Shown piece by piece: positions 16,439-23,913 of a stretch of DNA of 36,289 nt. This DNA comes from an uncultured Solobacterium sp. (GTDB taxonomy: Bacteria > Bacillota_I > Bacilli_A > Erysipelotrichales > Erysipelotrichaceae): positions 1 to 36,289 of the forward strand of contig UQPV01000027.1 of the NCBI GenBank assembly GCA_900543035.1, given 5' to 3'. The translations under genes and the position numbers were made by a program. How positions within the stretch are numbered: position 1 is the stretch's first letter; each line of letters opens with the position of its first letter. The notes under the pieces are model-generated. The model saw only the letters and a program-made list of their open reading frames with translations. It was not told the origin of the DNA and did not search any database.

Positions 16439-16474
16439 AAAAAAACAGACACGACGCTGTCTTAGCGTGTCTGT
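16439..16474 (-). terminator. Terminator of the small protein/reductase/ECF operon
   Basis: Minus strand hairpin ACAGACACGCT / (AGCGT-CGTGTCTGT with a bulge), followed by seven T. The stop codon of the ECF gene (16462-16464) is inside the loop. Confidence 0.85.
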
Positions 16475-17019
16475 GATGCGATATCCTTGTGGAAACGGAC
16501 CAGTCCGGTGCGGTTCAGCGCGACCATGACGGCCGGAAGCAGGATCAGCTGGACGATGATGCCGGGGATCGCATTGAGCAGCGCACCGGAGATGAACATC
16601 TGCCAGGTGAACCCGTCCGCGGATATGCCGAGCAAGGCGATCTCAGCCAGCGCCCACACCGCGCGCCCGCTGACCATGGCCGTGATGATGGCGCGGTAGA
16701 GCGCGCGCAGACACTGCCAGCGAGAACGCTGATACAGGAATCCGGCCACGATGCCATAGGTGGCCAGCTCAGCCATCATGGCGATGCCGGTCGGATATAA
16801 GATCGGCATGCCGAACAGCGCGTAACGCAGCGGCGGCAGGATCGCGCCGATCAATCCGCCATACTGCCAGCCGCAGATCAGCCCGCAGAGAAACACGGGA
16901 ATATGCATCGGCAGCAGCATGCTGCCGATCTGCGGGATCTGTCCTGTCAGAAACGGCAGGACGAGCCCAAGCGCCAGAAACATGGCGCTGAGCGTCAGGT
17001 TCTTCATGTTTTGCTTCAT
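16462..17019 (-). CDS. ECF transporter S component, substrate unknown
   Basis: Membrane protein of 185 residues with about six helices. The opening LTLSAMFLALGLVLPFLTGQIP and the segment MLLPMHIPVFLCGLICGWQYG are typical of energy-coupling-factor substrate-binding subunits for vitamins or cofactors. No ATPase or EcfT gene is nearby, so it would use a shared energising module encoded elsewhere. ATG at 17019 follows GGAGG. It lies 16 nt after the reductase gene and before a terminator, completing the operon. The vitamin cannot be assigned; it is distinct from the riboflavin type at 22928-23581. Confidence 0.82.
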   Translation of the reverse strand: MKQNMKNLTLSAMFLALGLVLPFLTGQIPQIGSMLLPMHIPVFLCGLICGWQYGGLIGAILPPLRYALFGMPILYPTGIAMMAELATYGIVAGFLYQRSRWQCLRALYRAIITAMVSGRAVWALAEIALLGISADGFTWQMFISGALLNAIPGIIVQLILLPAVMVALNRTGLVRFHKDIASQTR

Positions 17020-17035
17020 CGTTTTCCCTCCATCA

Positions 17036-18126
17036 TCATTCGCCGAAATAGGCCTTGATCTCTTCCATCTTCTTCATCGGATCTGCGCCAAAAGGGCAGC
17101 GGGACGAGCAATGTCCGCAGCGGATGCAGTCCGACGCTTTTTTATCCAGGTGATGATAATGATCCGCTGCCAGTCCATCCCCCAGCACAGCGAGGTCATG
17201 ATACTTGTGGATCAGCGCGATGTCCAGGCCGGCCGGACATGGATGACAGTGCCGGCAATAGACGCAGCGTCCCTTCTGCTGCACCGCATCAAACTGTGCG
17301 AGCACGGAATAATCCCTTTCCTGCTGGGAAGCGCCGCAATAAGCGAGCAGCTCGCGCAGATCCCTGCGGTCACGCACTCCCGGCAGCACCGTGATGACGC
17401 CCGGCTGATCGAGGGCGTATTGCAGGCACTGGATCTTGCTCAGCGCCTTGGGGAACACGGATTTGGCCGCATCCAGCAGCTGACCGCCGCAGAATGGCTT
17501 CATGACCGAAATACCTACCCCTTCCTTGGCACAGCGCTGATACAGGGCGAATCGCTCATCAGCTTCTCCATAGGCATACTCCCCGTGCCGGTTGTCATAG
17601 GCCGGATTGATGCTGAACATCACCATATCGAGGATGCCCATATCCAGCACTTTGTTGACCAGCGCCGGCGTATGGGAAGATAAGCCGATGTGGCGGACGG
17701 CCCGCGCTTCAGCTCCAGGATGGCGTCGATGATGCCGTTTTCCTGCACGGTGCGCAGATCGCTTTCCTCATCGATGCAGTGGATGAAGCCGAAATCGATA
17801 TGGTCGGTCTGCAGCTTATCCAGCTGCCAGGCAACGGCTGCCTTGATCTTCTTTGGATCGGTGGTCCAGCCATACTCCCCGCTGGTGTAGTCCGCGCCGA
17901 AATGGATCTGCAGATAGACCTGATCCCTGCGCTCGGCAATGGCCTTCCCCACGCCTGAAAACGTCGCGGCATGCCCGCTGGCCATATCGATGTAGTTGAT
18001 GCCATGATCCAGCGCCATACGGACGGTTTCGATGATCTCCTGTTCATCTGCCTCGCCAAGAGAGCTCGTCCCCAGCCCGATCACGCTGATGCGCTCTCCG
18101 CCATGCGGCAGCATTCGATATTCCAT
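17036..18126 (-). pseudogene. Ferredoxin-type aldo/keto reductase, interrupted by one frameshift
   Basis: Two adjoining frames encode one protein of about 363 residues. The first (from ATG 18126, with GGGG 7-8 nt upstream) contains the N-terminal barrel: VIGLGTSSLGE, INYIDMASGHAATF with the catalytic aspartate, and IDFGFIHCID. The second contains the rest, including SINPAYDNRHGEYAYGE and the C-terminal clusters CVYCRHCHPCP and CIRCGHCSSRCP. The second cluster is CxxCxxCxxxCP; the first is CxxCxxCxxCP with an extra-short spacing. The break is near 17690-17705, in a GCGCGGGCCG stretch before VRHIGLSSHTP, and one missing base explains it. This may be a real mutation or a base-calling error. It is downstream of the 75-aa gene (13 nt) and upstream of the ECF gene. 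Confidence 0.85.
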
Positions 18127-18139
18127 ATGCATTCCCCTT

Positions 18140-18367
18140 TCATCTCTTCTTTCTTTCCTTTTCCAGCAGGGCATCCAGTTCCTGAAGGCACGCTTCATCC
18201 CGATGCACTTCTTCCAGCAGCCAGCACCGATGCCGTTTCAACAGCTCCAGCTGCTCTTCTTCCCGCCCTTCCTGTGACAGGCGCAGGAACGTGCGGATAC
18301 ATGATCCTGAGCATCCTGCCGCCTGCAGGTTGGCGATCAGCTCCTGTTGCTCTTTACTGGCATGCAT
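18140..18367 (-). CDS. Small 75-aa protein, paralogue of 7445-7669
   Basis: A 75-residue protein with no recognised enzyme motif. It opens with KEQQELIANLQAAGCSGS, then LRLSQEGREEEQLELLKRHR, then a helical, charged C-terminus (VHRDEACLQELDALLEKERKK). The second half resembles the ligand-region coiled coil of MerR proteins. ATG at 18367 follows GGAGG by 7 nt. It heads the operon with the Fe-S aldo/keto reductase and the ECF S component. Its promoter carries the same 20-bp motif as the paralogous gene at the head of the cystine operon. A regulatory or adaptor role is only a guess. Confidence 0.78.
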   Translation of the reverse strand: MHASKEQQELIANLQAAGCSGSCIRTFLRLSQEGREEEQLELLKRHRCWLLEEVHRDEACLQELDALLEKERKKR

Positions 18368-18395
18368 AGTTCATCCTCCTGCCTTCTTCTTTTAC

Positions 18396-18424
18396 AGTAT
18401 AATGCATCTTTTTCATCATCACAA
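18396..18424 (-). promoter_or_regulatory. Promoter of the small protein/reductase/ECF operon
   Basis: Minus strand: -35 TTGTGA (18419-18424), 17-bp spacer, -10 TATACT (18396-18401), 28 nt before the ATG at 18367. Layout is identical to that at 7710-7738. Confidence 0.75.
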
Positions 18425-18441
18425 ATACTTATATTGAATAG
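18422..18441 (-). promoter_or_regulatory. Shared 20-bp operator-like motif, copy 2
   Basis: CTAT-NNN-ATATAAGTATTTG on the minus strand, identical at all defined bases to 7736-7755 and in the same register with the -35 box. Confidence 0.72.
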
Positions 18442-18482
18442 GAAGGCATAGAAAAAAACTATTTCATCCTCCTGCTTCCCCG

Positions 18483-18511
18483 TTGACAGGAACAGCTGCC
18501 GGGCGTATAGT
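18483..18511 (+). promoter_or_regulatory. Promoter of the C_GCAxxG_C_C gene
   Basis: TTGACA (18483-18488), 17-bp spacer, TATAGT (18506-18511), 50 nt before the ATG at 18562. Confidence 0.8.
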
Positions 18512-18561
18512 CGTTTCCAGACGTGCTGCGTCCGTGCGGCACATCAACGGAGGTGTCATCA

Positions 18562-18975
18562 ATGTTAAAAGAACAGGCAGCACGCTGGTATCTGAATGGA
18601 TACAACTGTGCGGAGTGCATCATCCACGCGGCCAATGAACAGTGGCAGCTTGGCATGAGCGAAGCAGACATGCGGATGGTGTCCGGATTTGGAGGCGGCA
18701 TGCAGTGCGGCGATGTCTGCGGCGCCTTATCAGCGGCGATCTGCGTTATCTCCAGGATGACGGTCAGGGACAAAGCGCATGACTGTCCTGCCCTGCAGCC
18801 GCTCGTGCAGCAGATGATCGCCGACTTTGAGCGAGCCGCAGGCGCCAGGGTATGCGCCAGGATCAAGCCGGTCCAGTTCGATGAGCAGGTACGCTGTCTG
18901 TCGACGGTGAACATGGCGGCAGATATCCTCGAGCAGCTGATCGGCGAACGAGACGAAACAGCAGCGCTCATGTAA
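18562..18975 (+). CDS. C_GCAxxG_C_C family protein (putative redox protein)
   Basis: A 137-residue cysteine-rich protein of the C_GCAxxG_C_C family. The diagnostic pattern is seen as YNCAECII near 15-22, GFGGGMQCGDVCGALSAAICVI near 43-64 and the later cysteine in HDCPALQ, with one more in RCLST. The spaced cysteines may bind metal or a cofactor, and the family is often linked to redox enzymes. No biochemical role is established. ATG at 18562 has GGAGGT 7 nt upstream. It has its own consensus promoter and terminator and is divergent from the 75-aa/reductase operon, which suggests a shared redox theme but does not prove it. Confidence 0.88.
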   Translation: MLKEQAARWYLNGYNCAECIIHAANEQWQLGMSEADMRMVSGFGGGMQCGDVCGALSAAICVISRMTVRDKAHDCPALQPLVQQMIADFERAAGARVCARIKPVQFDEQVRCLSTVNMAADILEQLIGERDETAALM

Positions 18976-19003
18976 AAGAGACCCGGATCCGGATCTCTTT
19001 TTT
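18975..19003 (+). terminator. Terminator of the C_GCAxxG_C_C gene
   Basis: AAAAGAGACCCGG / CCGGATCTCTTTTTT, one mismatch in the stem, ending in six T directly after the stop codon. Confidence 0.85.
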
Positions 19004-19187
19004 CCTGTTATGATATGTCCGAAGCATACCGCACTTAAATGTAAAGGAATCGCCTCGTTATGTTCAGATACAGTTTCATCTGTCACATCACCTGCCTTCT
19101 GCACTCACCATCTGTCTACACTATAGCACATCATGACAAGCAGACCAGCGCATAGGGCAAAAACGGTATGGATAACGGAAGAGTCGG

Positions 19188-19313
19188 TCAGCTGCTGATC
19201 TGCCGCAGCAGCTGCGTGATCCTGCGAAAGGCTTTGCGCTGTTCCGGACTCAGGGAGCGATACCAGAGCAGCCATCTCCATTCTTCTGAGGAAACCCATC
19301 TCAGCAGCTTCAT
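19188..19313 (-). CDS. Putative 41-aa small protein
   Basis: A 41-codon ORF (MKLLRWVSSEEW at the start, then WLLWYRSLSPEQ and a basic helix ending RQISS). It is rich in tryptophan and arginine and could be an amphipathic helix hairpin. GAGGTGATGGA precedes the ATG at a good distance, and a TATAAT box lies at 19332-19337 on the same strand. No family is recognised. It lies in a 467-bp region between 19004 and 19470 that otherwise has no gene. A longer overlapping ORF in another frame (19105-19299) lacks a ribosome site and is not favoured. Confidence 0.5.
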   Translation of the reverse strand: MKLLRWVSSEEWRWLLWYRSLSPEQRKAFRRITQLLRQISS

Positions 19314-19428
19314 TCCATCACCTCAGTAACCATTATACGACGAAATCGCGTCATCCCTCGAAAAAAAGCGCCGATTTTGCGAAATTATGTGAATGATTCA
19401 AATCACGTGCATAATCCGCGCTTTCCGG

Positions 19429-19434
19429 TATAAT
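19429..19434 (+). promoter_or_regulatory. -10 box of the small membrane-protein gene
   Basis: TATAAT at 19429-19434. No good -35 box is present. An imperfect inverted repeat (ATTATG-TGA...TCA...CATAAT, 19384-19414) precedes it. Confidence 0.45.
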
Positions 19435-19470
19435 TAAGAGCATGACAAGCAGAAAAAGGGGTGTGATCGT

Positions 19471-19713
19471 GTGTATCTGATTTATCTGCTGCTGATCATG
19501 CTGGTCCTGCAAAGCGTCCTGTTCTATGTTCCCGGACTGCTGCTGATCGGCGTCGTCCTCTATGCCGCCTATTCTTTTGTGCAATACAGACGTACGCGGA
19601 AAGCCTACAGCGGCGTTGGTCAGGAGCCACATGACAGCGGAGCGCAGACATCTGGCAGCGGAAACAGCAGAAAAGATATCATCGACGTCGAATATACAGA
19701 ACATGAATTGTAA
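19471..19713 (+). CDS. Small membrane protein, 80 aa
   Basis: An 80-residue protein starting at GTG 19471 after AAAAGGGG. Residues about 2-37 are a hydrophobic stretch (YLLLIMLVLQSVLFYVPGLL...) that should form one long or two short membrane helices. The rest is soluble and ends with an acidic tail IDVEYTEHEL. The YVPGLLLIG(V/I) pattern looks like a short hypothetical family of Firmicutes. Function is unknown. The gene is convergent with the MacB-like transporter and shares a terminator with it. Confidence 0.7.
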   Translation: MYLIYLLLIMLVLQSVLFYVPGLLLIGVVLYAAYSFVQYRRTRKAYSGVGQEPHDSGAQTSGSGNSRKDIIDVEYTEHEL

Positions 19714-19739
19714 AAAGCAGGCGATGCCTGCTTTTTACA
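19709..19739. terminator. Bidirectional terminator
   Basis: TGTAAAAAGCAGGC / GCCTGCTTTTTACA, a 14-bp perfect stem with loop GAT. It includes the stop of the small membrane-protein gene and serves the convergent ABC gene whose stop is at 19743-19745. Confidence 0.9.
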
Positions 19740-19742
19740 TGC

Positions 19743-22322
19743 TTATTCTGTGCGCAGCGCTTCGACCGGGTCTTTGCGGGAAGCGATGCGGGAAGGGATC
19801 AAGCCGGCAATGGTCGTCAGCAGCAGTGAGATGATGACCAGGATCACGCCGCCGGCGGCAGGCAGCTGCGCGATGCCGGCCACGCCGGCCAGATGCTCGA
19901 CGATCGCCGAGATCGGGATATTCAGCAGCAGCGTCACCCCGATGCCGATCAACCCGGAAATCAGACCGATGATGAAGGCCTCCGCATTGAACACATGCGA
20001 GATGTCCTTCTTGCTGGCGCCGATGGCGCGCAGGATGCCGATCTCCTTGGTGCGCTCCAGCACGGAGATATAAGTGATGATCCCGATCATGATGCTGGAG
20101 ACGATCAGAGATACGCTGACAAAGGCCATCAGCACATAGCTGATCATGTCGATGATGGACGTCACCGATTCCATCATCGTGCCCACCACATCATTGTAGG
20201 TGATCACATCGGCTTCATTGCCCGCATCCTGCTGGGCTTCATTGTAATCATCGATCAACGCGGAAATGGCTTCCTTGTCTTCAAAGCTGTTCGCATAGAT
20301 GCTGATGGCGCTGGGCTTCTCCAGATCGATGGCGCCCATTTTTTCGAGGTTTGACTCATAGGTGGCGTTCATGTTCTCGCTGTAATCGCTCATGAACTGC
20401 GCCAGCTCCTGCTCGCTCATCGCCGCAAACTGCATGCGCTGTTCGGCAGTCAGTGAAGACATGTCCAATGATTCATCAGAGCCAAACTGTGTGCCGGTGA
20501 ACACGTTGGTGTCCGGATCCGCTTTCTGATCCTGTACGATCTGCGCGTTTTCCGCCTGCTCGATCACATATCGCTGCATGGCAGAAGTATAGTAAACCCC
20601 GCCCAGCTCACGTCCGCTGGATGTGCCTTCGCTTGGCTGGATGATACCGACGACGCGGATCGTTTCGCCCTGCGCTGCCGCTTCTGCCACAAAATCATCG
20701 TCCTCGCTCATATCGATCCACAGATCGCCGCTTTTCTGGTACAGGTCACTGTTGAGCACCAGCTTGAATTCCATGCCCAGCAATTCTTCCGGCGTATATT
20801 CTTTGGCTTCGACATCGCTCACTTCCCCGCCATTTTGCAGCGCGTGAAAATTATCCACGACTTCCTGCTGATCCATCAGTCCCAGTGAGTACAGGGCAAA
20901 ATCGGTGATCTCCATATCTTCGTCGACTGCCAGCACGACTTCGTTCCATTCCTGCGGCCAGCGGCCGTTCACCAGATGGTATTCTTCATCACGAAGGGTC
21001 TCGTTGTCTGGCAGGCGGTTCCATACTTCATTTTGTGAAGATGCCTGTGACCCCATGAAAGATGCGCTCATCTCGCTCATGGTTCCGAATCCGAGCTCAT
21101 CCATCAGGGTGTTCGGACTGACTTGTACCAGCCCGCCTTCGCCATTCTCATTGTACACATTGAGCGTCAGCGGATAATCGTATTCGATGGCTTTGGCATG
21201 ATCTTTGATCGCAGAATCATCGCTTTGCAAATAAGTGCGGAAGGCTTCCAAATTATTGGATTCCATCGTTTCCGACATTGTCTCCAAGATATCATTGATC
21301 ATCGGCTTGGAATGGATCTTTCCATCATCGGCACGTTCCTCATCGCCGCTGATGCCCAGCATTGCTTCCATCATGGCGCTCATGTCCATCGAGCTGCCTT
21401 CGATGGTGATCGGGTAAGCGGATAAAGTGTCGCGCTCCACCCCATTGATATAGGCCTGCACACCGCTGGATAAAGACATGATCAAGGCGATGCCGATGAT
21501 GCCGATGCTCCCGGCAAACGCGGTCAGGAACGTGCGAGCCTTCTTGGTCATCAGATTGTTGAGGCTCAAAGAGAGCGCGGTCGCAAATGACATCGATGTG
21601 CGACGGCCCGGCGCTTTCGTTTCGGTCTCATTCATCTGGCTTCCATCGAAGGGATCGCTGTCATCCATCACTTCGCCATCAAGCAGCCGGATGATGCGGG
21701 TGGAATACTTTTGCGCCAGTTCCGGATTATGAGTGACCATGATGACCAGCCGGTCTTTCGCGATCTCCTTGAGCAGGTCCATGATCTGCACGCTGGTCGC
21801 GCTGTCAAGCGCGCCGGTCGGCTCATCGGCCAGCAGGATCTGCGGGTCATTGACCAGGGCACGGGCAATGGCCACACGCTGCATCTGTCCACCGCTCATC
21901 TGATTGGGCTTTTTGTACAGCTGATCCTTCAGGCCTACTTTCTCTAATGCTTCGATGGCACGGCGGCGGCGCTCTTCCCGGGATACACCGGAAAGCGTCA
22001 GGGCCAGCTCCACATTGGAAAGCACGTTCTGATGCGGGATCAGATTGTAGCTCTGGAAGACGAAACCGATGGAATGGTTGCGGTAATTATCCCAGTCTTT
22101 ATCTTTGAAATCTTTGGTGGATCGGCCATCGATGATCAGATCACCGCTGGTATACTGATCCAGCCCGCCGATGATGTTGAGCAAGGTCGTCTTGCCGCAT
22201 CCGCTCTGTCCCAGGATGGAGACAAATTCACTTTTGCGAAATGAAAGCGTGATGCCGCGCAGCGCGTGCACGGTCTCGTTGCCGCTTACATAATCTTTTA
22301 CGATCTGTTTCAGTTCAAGCAT
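19743..22322 (-). CDS. MacB-like ABC transporter, fused ATPase-permease
   Basis: An 859-residue fused ABC protein. The N-terminal ATPase has Walker A GQSGCGKTT (about 38-46), signature MSGGQMQR and Walker B ILLADEPTGALDS. A first membrane helix lies near 265-290, a long extracellular domain of some 430 residues follows, and three helices of the FtsX type are at about 735-850, ending RKDPVEALRTE. This layout is typical of MacB/LolCDE-type exporters or mechanotransmission proteins that act on peptides or envelope complexes. ATG at 22322 follows GAGGAG. It is alone, with its own promoter, and no partner gene or two-component system is adjacent. The substrate is not predictable. Confidence 0.9.
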   Translation of the reverse strand: MLELKQIVKDYVSGNETVHALRGITLSFRKSEFVSILGQSGCGKTTLLNIIGGLDQYTSGDLIIDGRSTKDFKDKDWDNYRNHSIGFVFQSYNLIPHQNVLSNVELALTLSGVSREERRRRAIEALEKVGLKDQLYKKPNQMSGGQMQRVAIARALVNDPQILLADEPTGALDSATSVQIMDLLKEIAKDRLVIMVTHNPELAQKYSTRIIRLLDGEVMDDSDPFDGSQMNETETKAPGRRTSMSFATALSLSLNNLMTKKARTFLTAFAGSIGIIGIALIMSLSSGVQAYINGVERDTLSAYPITIEGSSMDMSAMMEAMLGISGDEERADDGKIHSKPMINDILETMSETMESNNLEAFRTYLQSDDSAIKDHAKAIEYDYPLTLNVYNENGEGGLVQVSPNTLMDELGFGTMSEMSASFMGSQASSQNEVWNRLPDNETLRDEEYHLVNGRWPQEWNEVVLAVDEDMEITDFALYSLGLMDQQEVVDNFHALQNGGEVSDVEAKEYTPEELLGMEFKLVLNSDLYQKSGDLWIDMSEDDDFVAEAAAQGETIRVVGIIQPSEGTSSGRELGGVYYTSAMQRYVIEQAENAQIVQDQKADPDTNVFTGTQFGSDESLDMSSLTAEQRMQFAAMSEQELAQFMSDYSENMNATYESNLEKMGAIDLEKPSAISIYANSFEDKEAISALIDDYNEAQQDAGNEADVITYNDVVGTMMESVTSIIDMISYVLMAFVSVSLIVSSIMIGIITYISVLERTKEIGILRAIGASKKDISHVFNAEAFIIGLISGLIGIGVTLLLNIPISAIVEHLAGVAGIAQLPAAGGVILVIISLLLTTIAGLIPSRIASRKDPVEALRTE

Positions 22323-22356
22323 GATTGGCTCCTCTCTTCAAGTGTTGAACAGAGAC

Positions 22357-22385
22357 ATAGTAGCACTCTGCATGCGGAAATACAA
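22357..22385 (-). promoter_or_regulatory. Promoter of the MacB-like gene
   Basis: Minus strand: -35 TTGTAT (22380-22385), 17-bp spacer, -10 TACTAT (22357-22362). Confidence 0.7.
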
Positions 22386-22426
22386 CTCACATCCAGCTGA
22401 AATTGTCCGATGCGGATCAAAGAAAA

Positions 22427-22448
22427 AAAACGGGATAGCACCCGTTTT
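22427..22448 (-). terminator. Terminator of the ribU/split-barrel operon
   Basis: AAAACGGG / CCCGTTTT, 8-bp stem with a 6-nt loop, followed on the minus strand by a run of T. Confidence 0.82.
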
Positions 22449-22449
22449 C

Positions 22450-22914
22450 TCAGTCATATGGCCGATATTCCACACTTTCTTTCTCAAAGTCAAGGAAGAG
22501 CTGAAAAGCATTGCGATCCTCATCTTCGTCCCAGATCTCTACAAATTTCGGTGTCACCTCGATGAGGATCTCACTGTCTTCATGGGAATATGCGTTGTAG
22601 CTCTGCCACAAATATTCTTTATATTTTTGTTCGAACACGCGACCTTCTTCCTCAATGACCAAGCCTTTGTTTTCAGCGATACCTTCCACCTGAACGCCGT
22701 TGAAGCACATTGCGACACGAGGATTGACAAACAGCTGCTGCGTCTTTCTGAAATTTTTGTCGGTCTTGAAATAGATCTTGTCGTTGTAGAAGATGCAACT
22801 GACGTTGCGCACCATCGGATAATCATCCGCGCAGCTCGCCAGCGCCATGATCTTCCATTCTCCCAGCTTCTGGTCCATGATGGCCTTTGCCGTTTTAAAA
22901 TCGATGTTTTTCAT
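22450..22914 (-). CDS. Pyridoxamine 5'-phosphate oxidase-like FMN-binding protein
   Basis: A 154-residue split-barrel flavoprotein of the PNPOx-like superfamily. The segments MALASCADDYPMVRNVSCIFYNDKIYFKT and NPRVAMCFNGVQVEG form the beta-barrel that normally binds FMN at a dimer interface. The C-terminal part is acidic. Substrate is unknown; relatives reduce quinones, nitro compounds or bind heme. ATG at 22914 follows AAAGGAGG. It lies 13 nt downstream of ribU, so it is in the same FMN-riboswitch operon, which supports flavin dependence. Confidence 0.82.
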   Translation of the reverse strand: MKNIDFKTAKAIMDQKLGEWKIMALASCADDYPMVRNVSCIFYNDKIYFKTDKNFRKTQQLFVNPRVAMCFNGVQVEGIAENKGLVIEEEGRVFEQKYKEYLWQSYNAYSHEDSEILIEVTPKFVEIWDEDEDRNAFQLFLDFEKESVEYRPYD

Positions 22915-22927
22915 GTTCGTTCCTCCT

Positions 22928-23581
22928 TTAGATGATGCCCTGGAATCCCAGGATGAAGCAGATGACTGACGCGCAGATGAACAGGCCGATCAGCACGGTT
23001 CCCTTCGTGATGGCATGATCGCCGCCGCTGCTGTGCTCCACCAGCGAAGTCCGGCGGAAGACCCCGACGATCGGCTTGTACAGAAAGAGCGTCAATCCGG
23101 TGTTCAGCCCGCATTTGAGCAGGTTGAACGGCAGGATGCCGGGAACCAGGATGCTGACGACGGCCTCTCTGGGCATGCCGAAATAGATCGGCGTCACGAT
23201 ATAGTTCCACAGCAGCATGCTGAGGACGCTGCACACGGTCCCGATCCCCAGACCGAGGAAAGCGCCCTTGCGCGTATGATCGCGCTTGTAGATCCATGCG
23301 GCCACACAGGCAAACGTGCAGGTCGAGATCACGTTCATCAGCACATCGAGCAGATTGCCGCCGCGATACATGATCTCCAGCAGCGATGTGATGACGCTCA
23401 TGATGAAGGCAGAGCCCGCTCCGTAGATAAAGCCGCCGATCACGATGATCACATCTTTAGCGTCATAGCTCAGAAACTCCACTGATGGGATCAGAGGAAA
23501 GTGAATGAGCAGGTTGACGATGACCGCCAGGCCGCAGAGCATGCCCAGCGTCGTGATTTTCTTTGTCGTCATGTTCATCAT
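22928..23581 (-). CDS. ribU: Riboflavin ECF transporter S component (RibU-like)
   Basis: Integral membrane protein of 217 residues with six helices. The segment FLSYDAKDVIIVIGGFIYG is the recognition signature of RibU-type riboflavin carriers. It binds riboflavin outside and is energised by an ECF ATPase/T module encoded elsewhere. ATG at 23581 has GGGAGG at a 7-nt spacing; ATG 23578 is an alternative. An FMN riboswitch and terminator directly precede it, so the assignment to riboflavin uptake is well supported by sequence and context. Confidence 0.9.
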   Translation of the reverse strand: MMNMTTKKITTLGMLCGLAVIVNLLIHFPLIPSVEFLSYDAKDVIIVIGGFIYGAGSAFIMSVITSLLEIMYRGGNLLDVLMNVISTCTFACVAAWIYKRDHTRKGAFLGLGIGTVCSVLSMLLWNYIVTPIYFGMPREAVVSILVPGILPFNLLKCGLNTGLTLFLYKPIVGVFRRTSLVEHSSGGDHAITKGTVLIGLFICASVICFILGFQGII

Positions 23582-23606
23582 AACCGCACCTCCCGAAAAA
23601 CAAAGA

Positions 23607-23641
23607 AAACGTGCCTAAAATAAAAGCTTCCAGACACGTTT
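23607..23641 (-). terminator. FMN-riboswitch terminator
   Basis: Minus strand AAACGTGTCT / AGGCACGTTT (one G-U), 15-nt loop, followed by TCTTTGTTTTT. It lies between the aptamer and ribU, as expected for premature termination at high FMN. A smaller hairpin (CCTATG/CATAGG, 23657-23674) sits upstream. Confidence 0.8.
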
Positions 23642-23689
23642 GATGATGCGGTCTCTCCTATGGCAGCGCATAGGAAAAACGATCCATTC

Positions 23690-23796
23690 AACTTCTTTCA
23701 TCCAGACTTTAACTGTTGCTACCGGAGTTTCACCGGTTCGGCCCGAAGGTTCGCGGAGTTTACCGCCAGTCGAGAATTTCACTCTGCCCCGAAGTT
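23690..23796 (-). ncRNA. FMN riboswitch (RFN element)
   Basis: The minus strand has all conserved RFN blocks: CTTCGGGGCAG, GTGAAATTCTCGAC, GGCGGT, the segment CCGCGA, GGTGAAACTCCGGT, and CAACAGTTAAAGTCTGGATG. P1 is AACTTC (from 23796) with GAAGTT (to 23690). It controls ribU and the split-barrel gene. Confidence 0.95.
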
Positions 23797-23813
23797 TTAT
23801 TTTATGCGTATTC

Positions 23814-23843
23814 AGTATAACACCGGCATATCGCATTTGTAAA
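23814..23843 (-). promoter_or_regulatory. Promoter of the ribU leader
   Basis: Minus strand: -35 TTTACA (23838-23843), 18-bp spacer, -10 TATACT (23814-23819). Confidence 0.7.
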
Positions 23844-23858
23844 GCGCTTCTGATGAAA

Positions 23859-23882
23859 ACGAGGCACTATCCGGTGCCTCGT
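23859..23882 (-). terminator. Terminator of the GH2 gene
   Basis: ACGAGGCAC / GTGCCTCGT, 9-bp stem with loop of 6 nt, followed by TTTTC on the minus strand, 31 nt past the stop codon. Confidence 0.85.
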
Positions 23883-23913
23883 GTCATTCGATCAGTGATG
23901 ATCGTATGTCTGA

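Noticed and set aside
19105..19299. 64-aa minus-strand ORF overlapping the 41-aa ORF
   Set aside because: No ribosome site before its start; the 41-aa frame has a better start signal.
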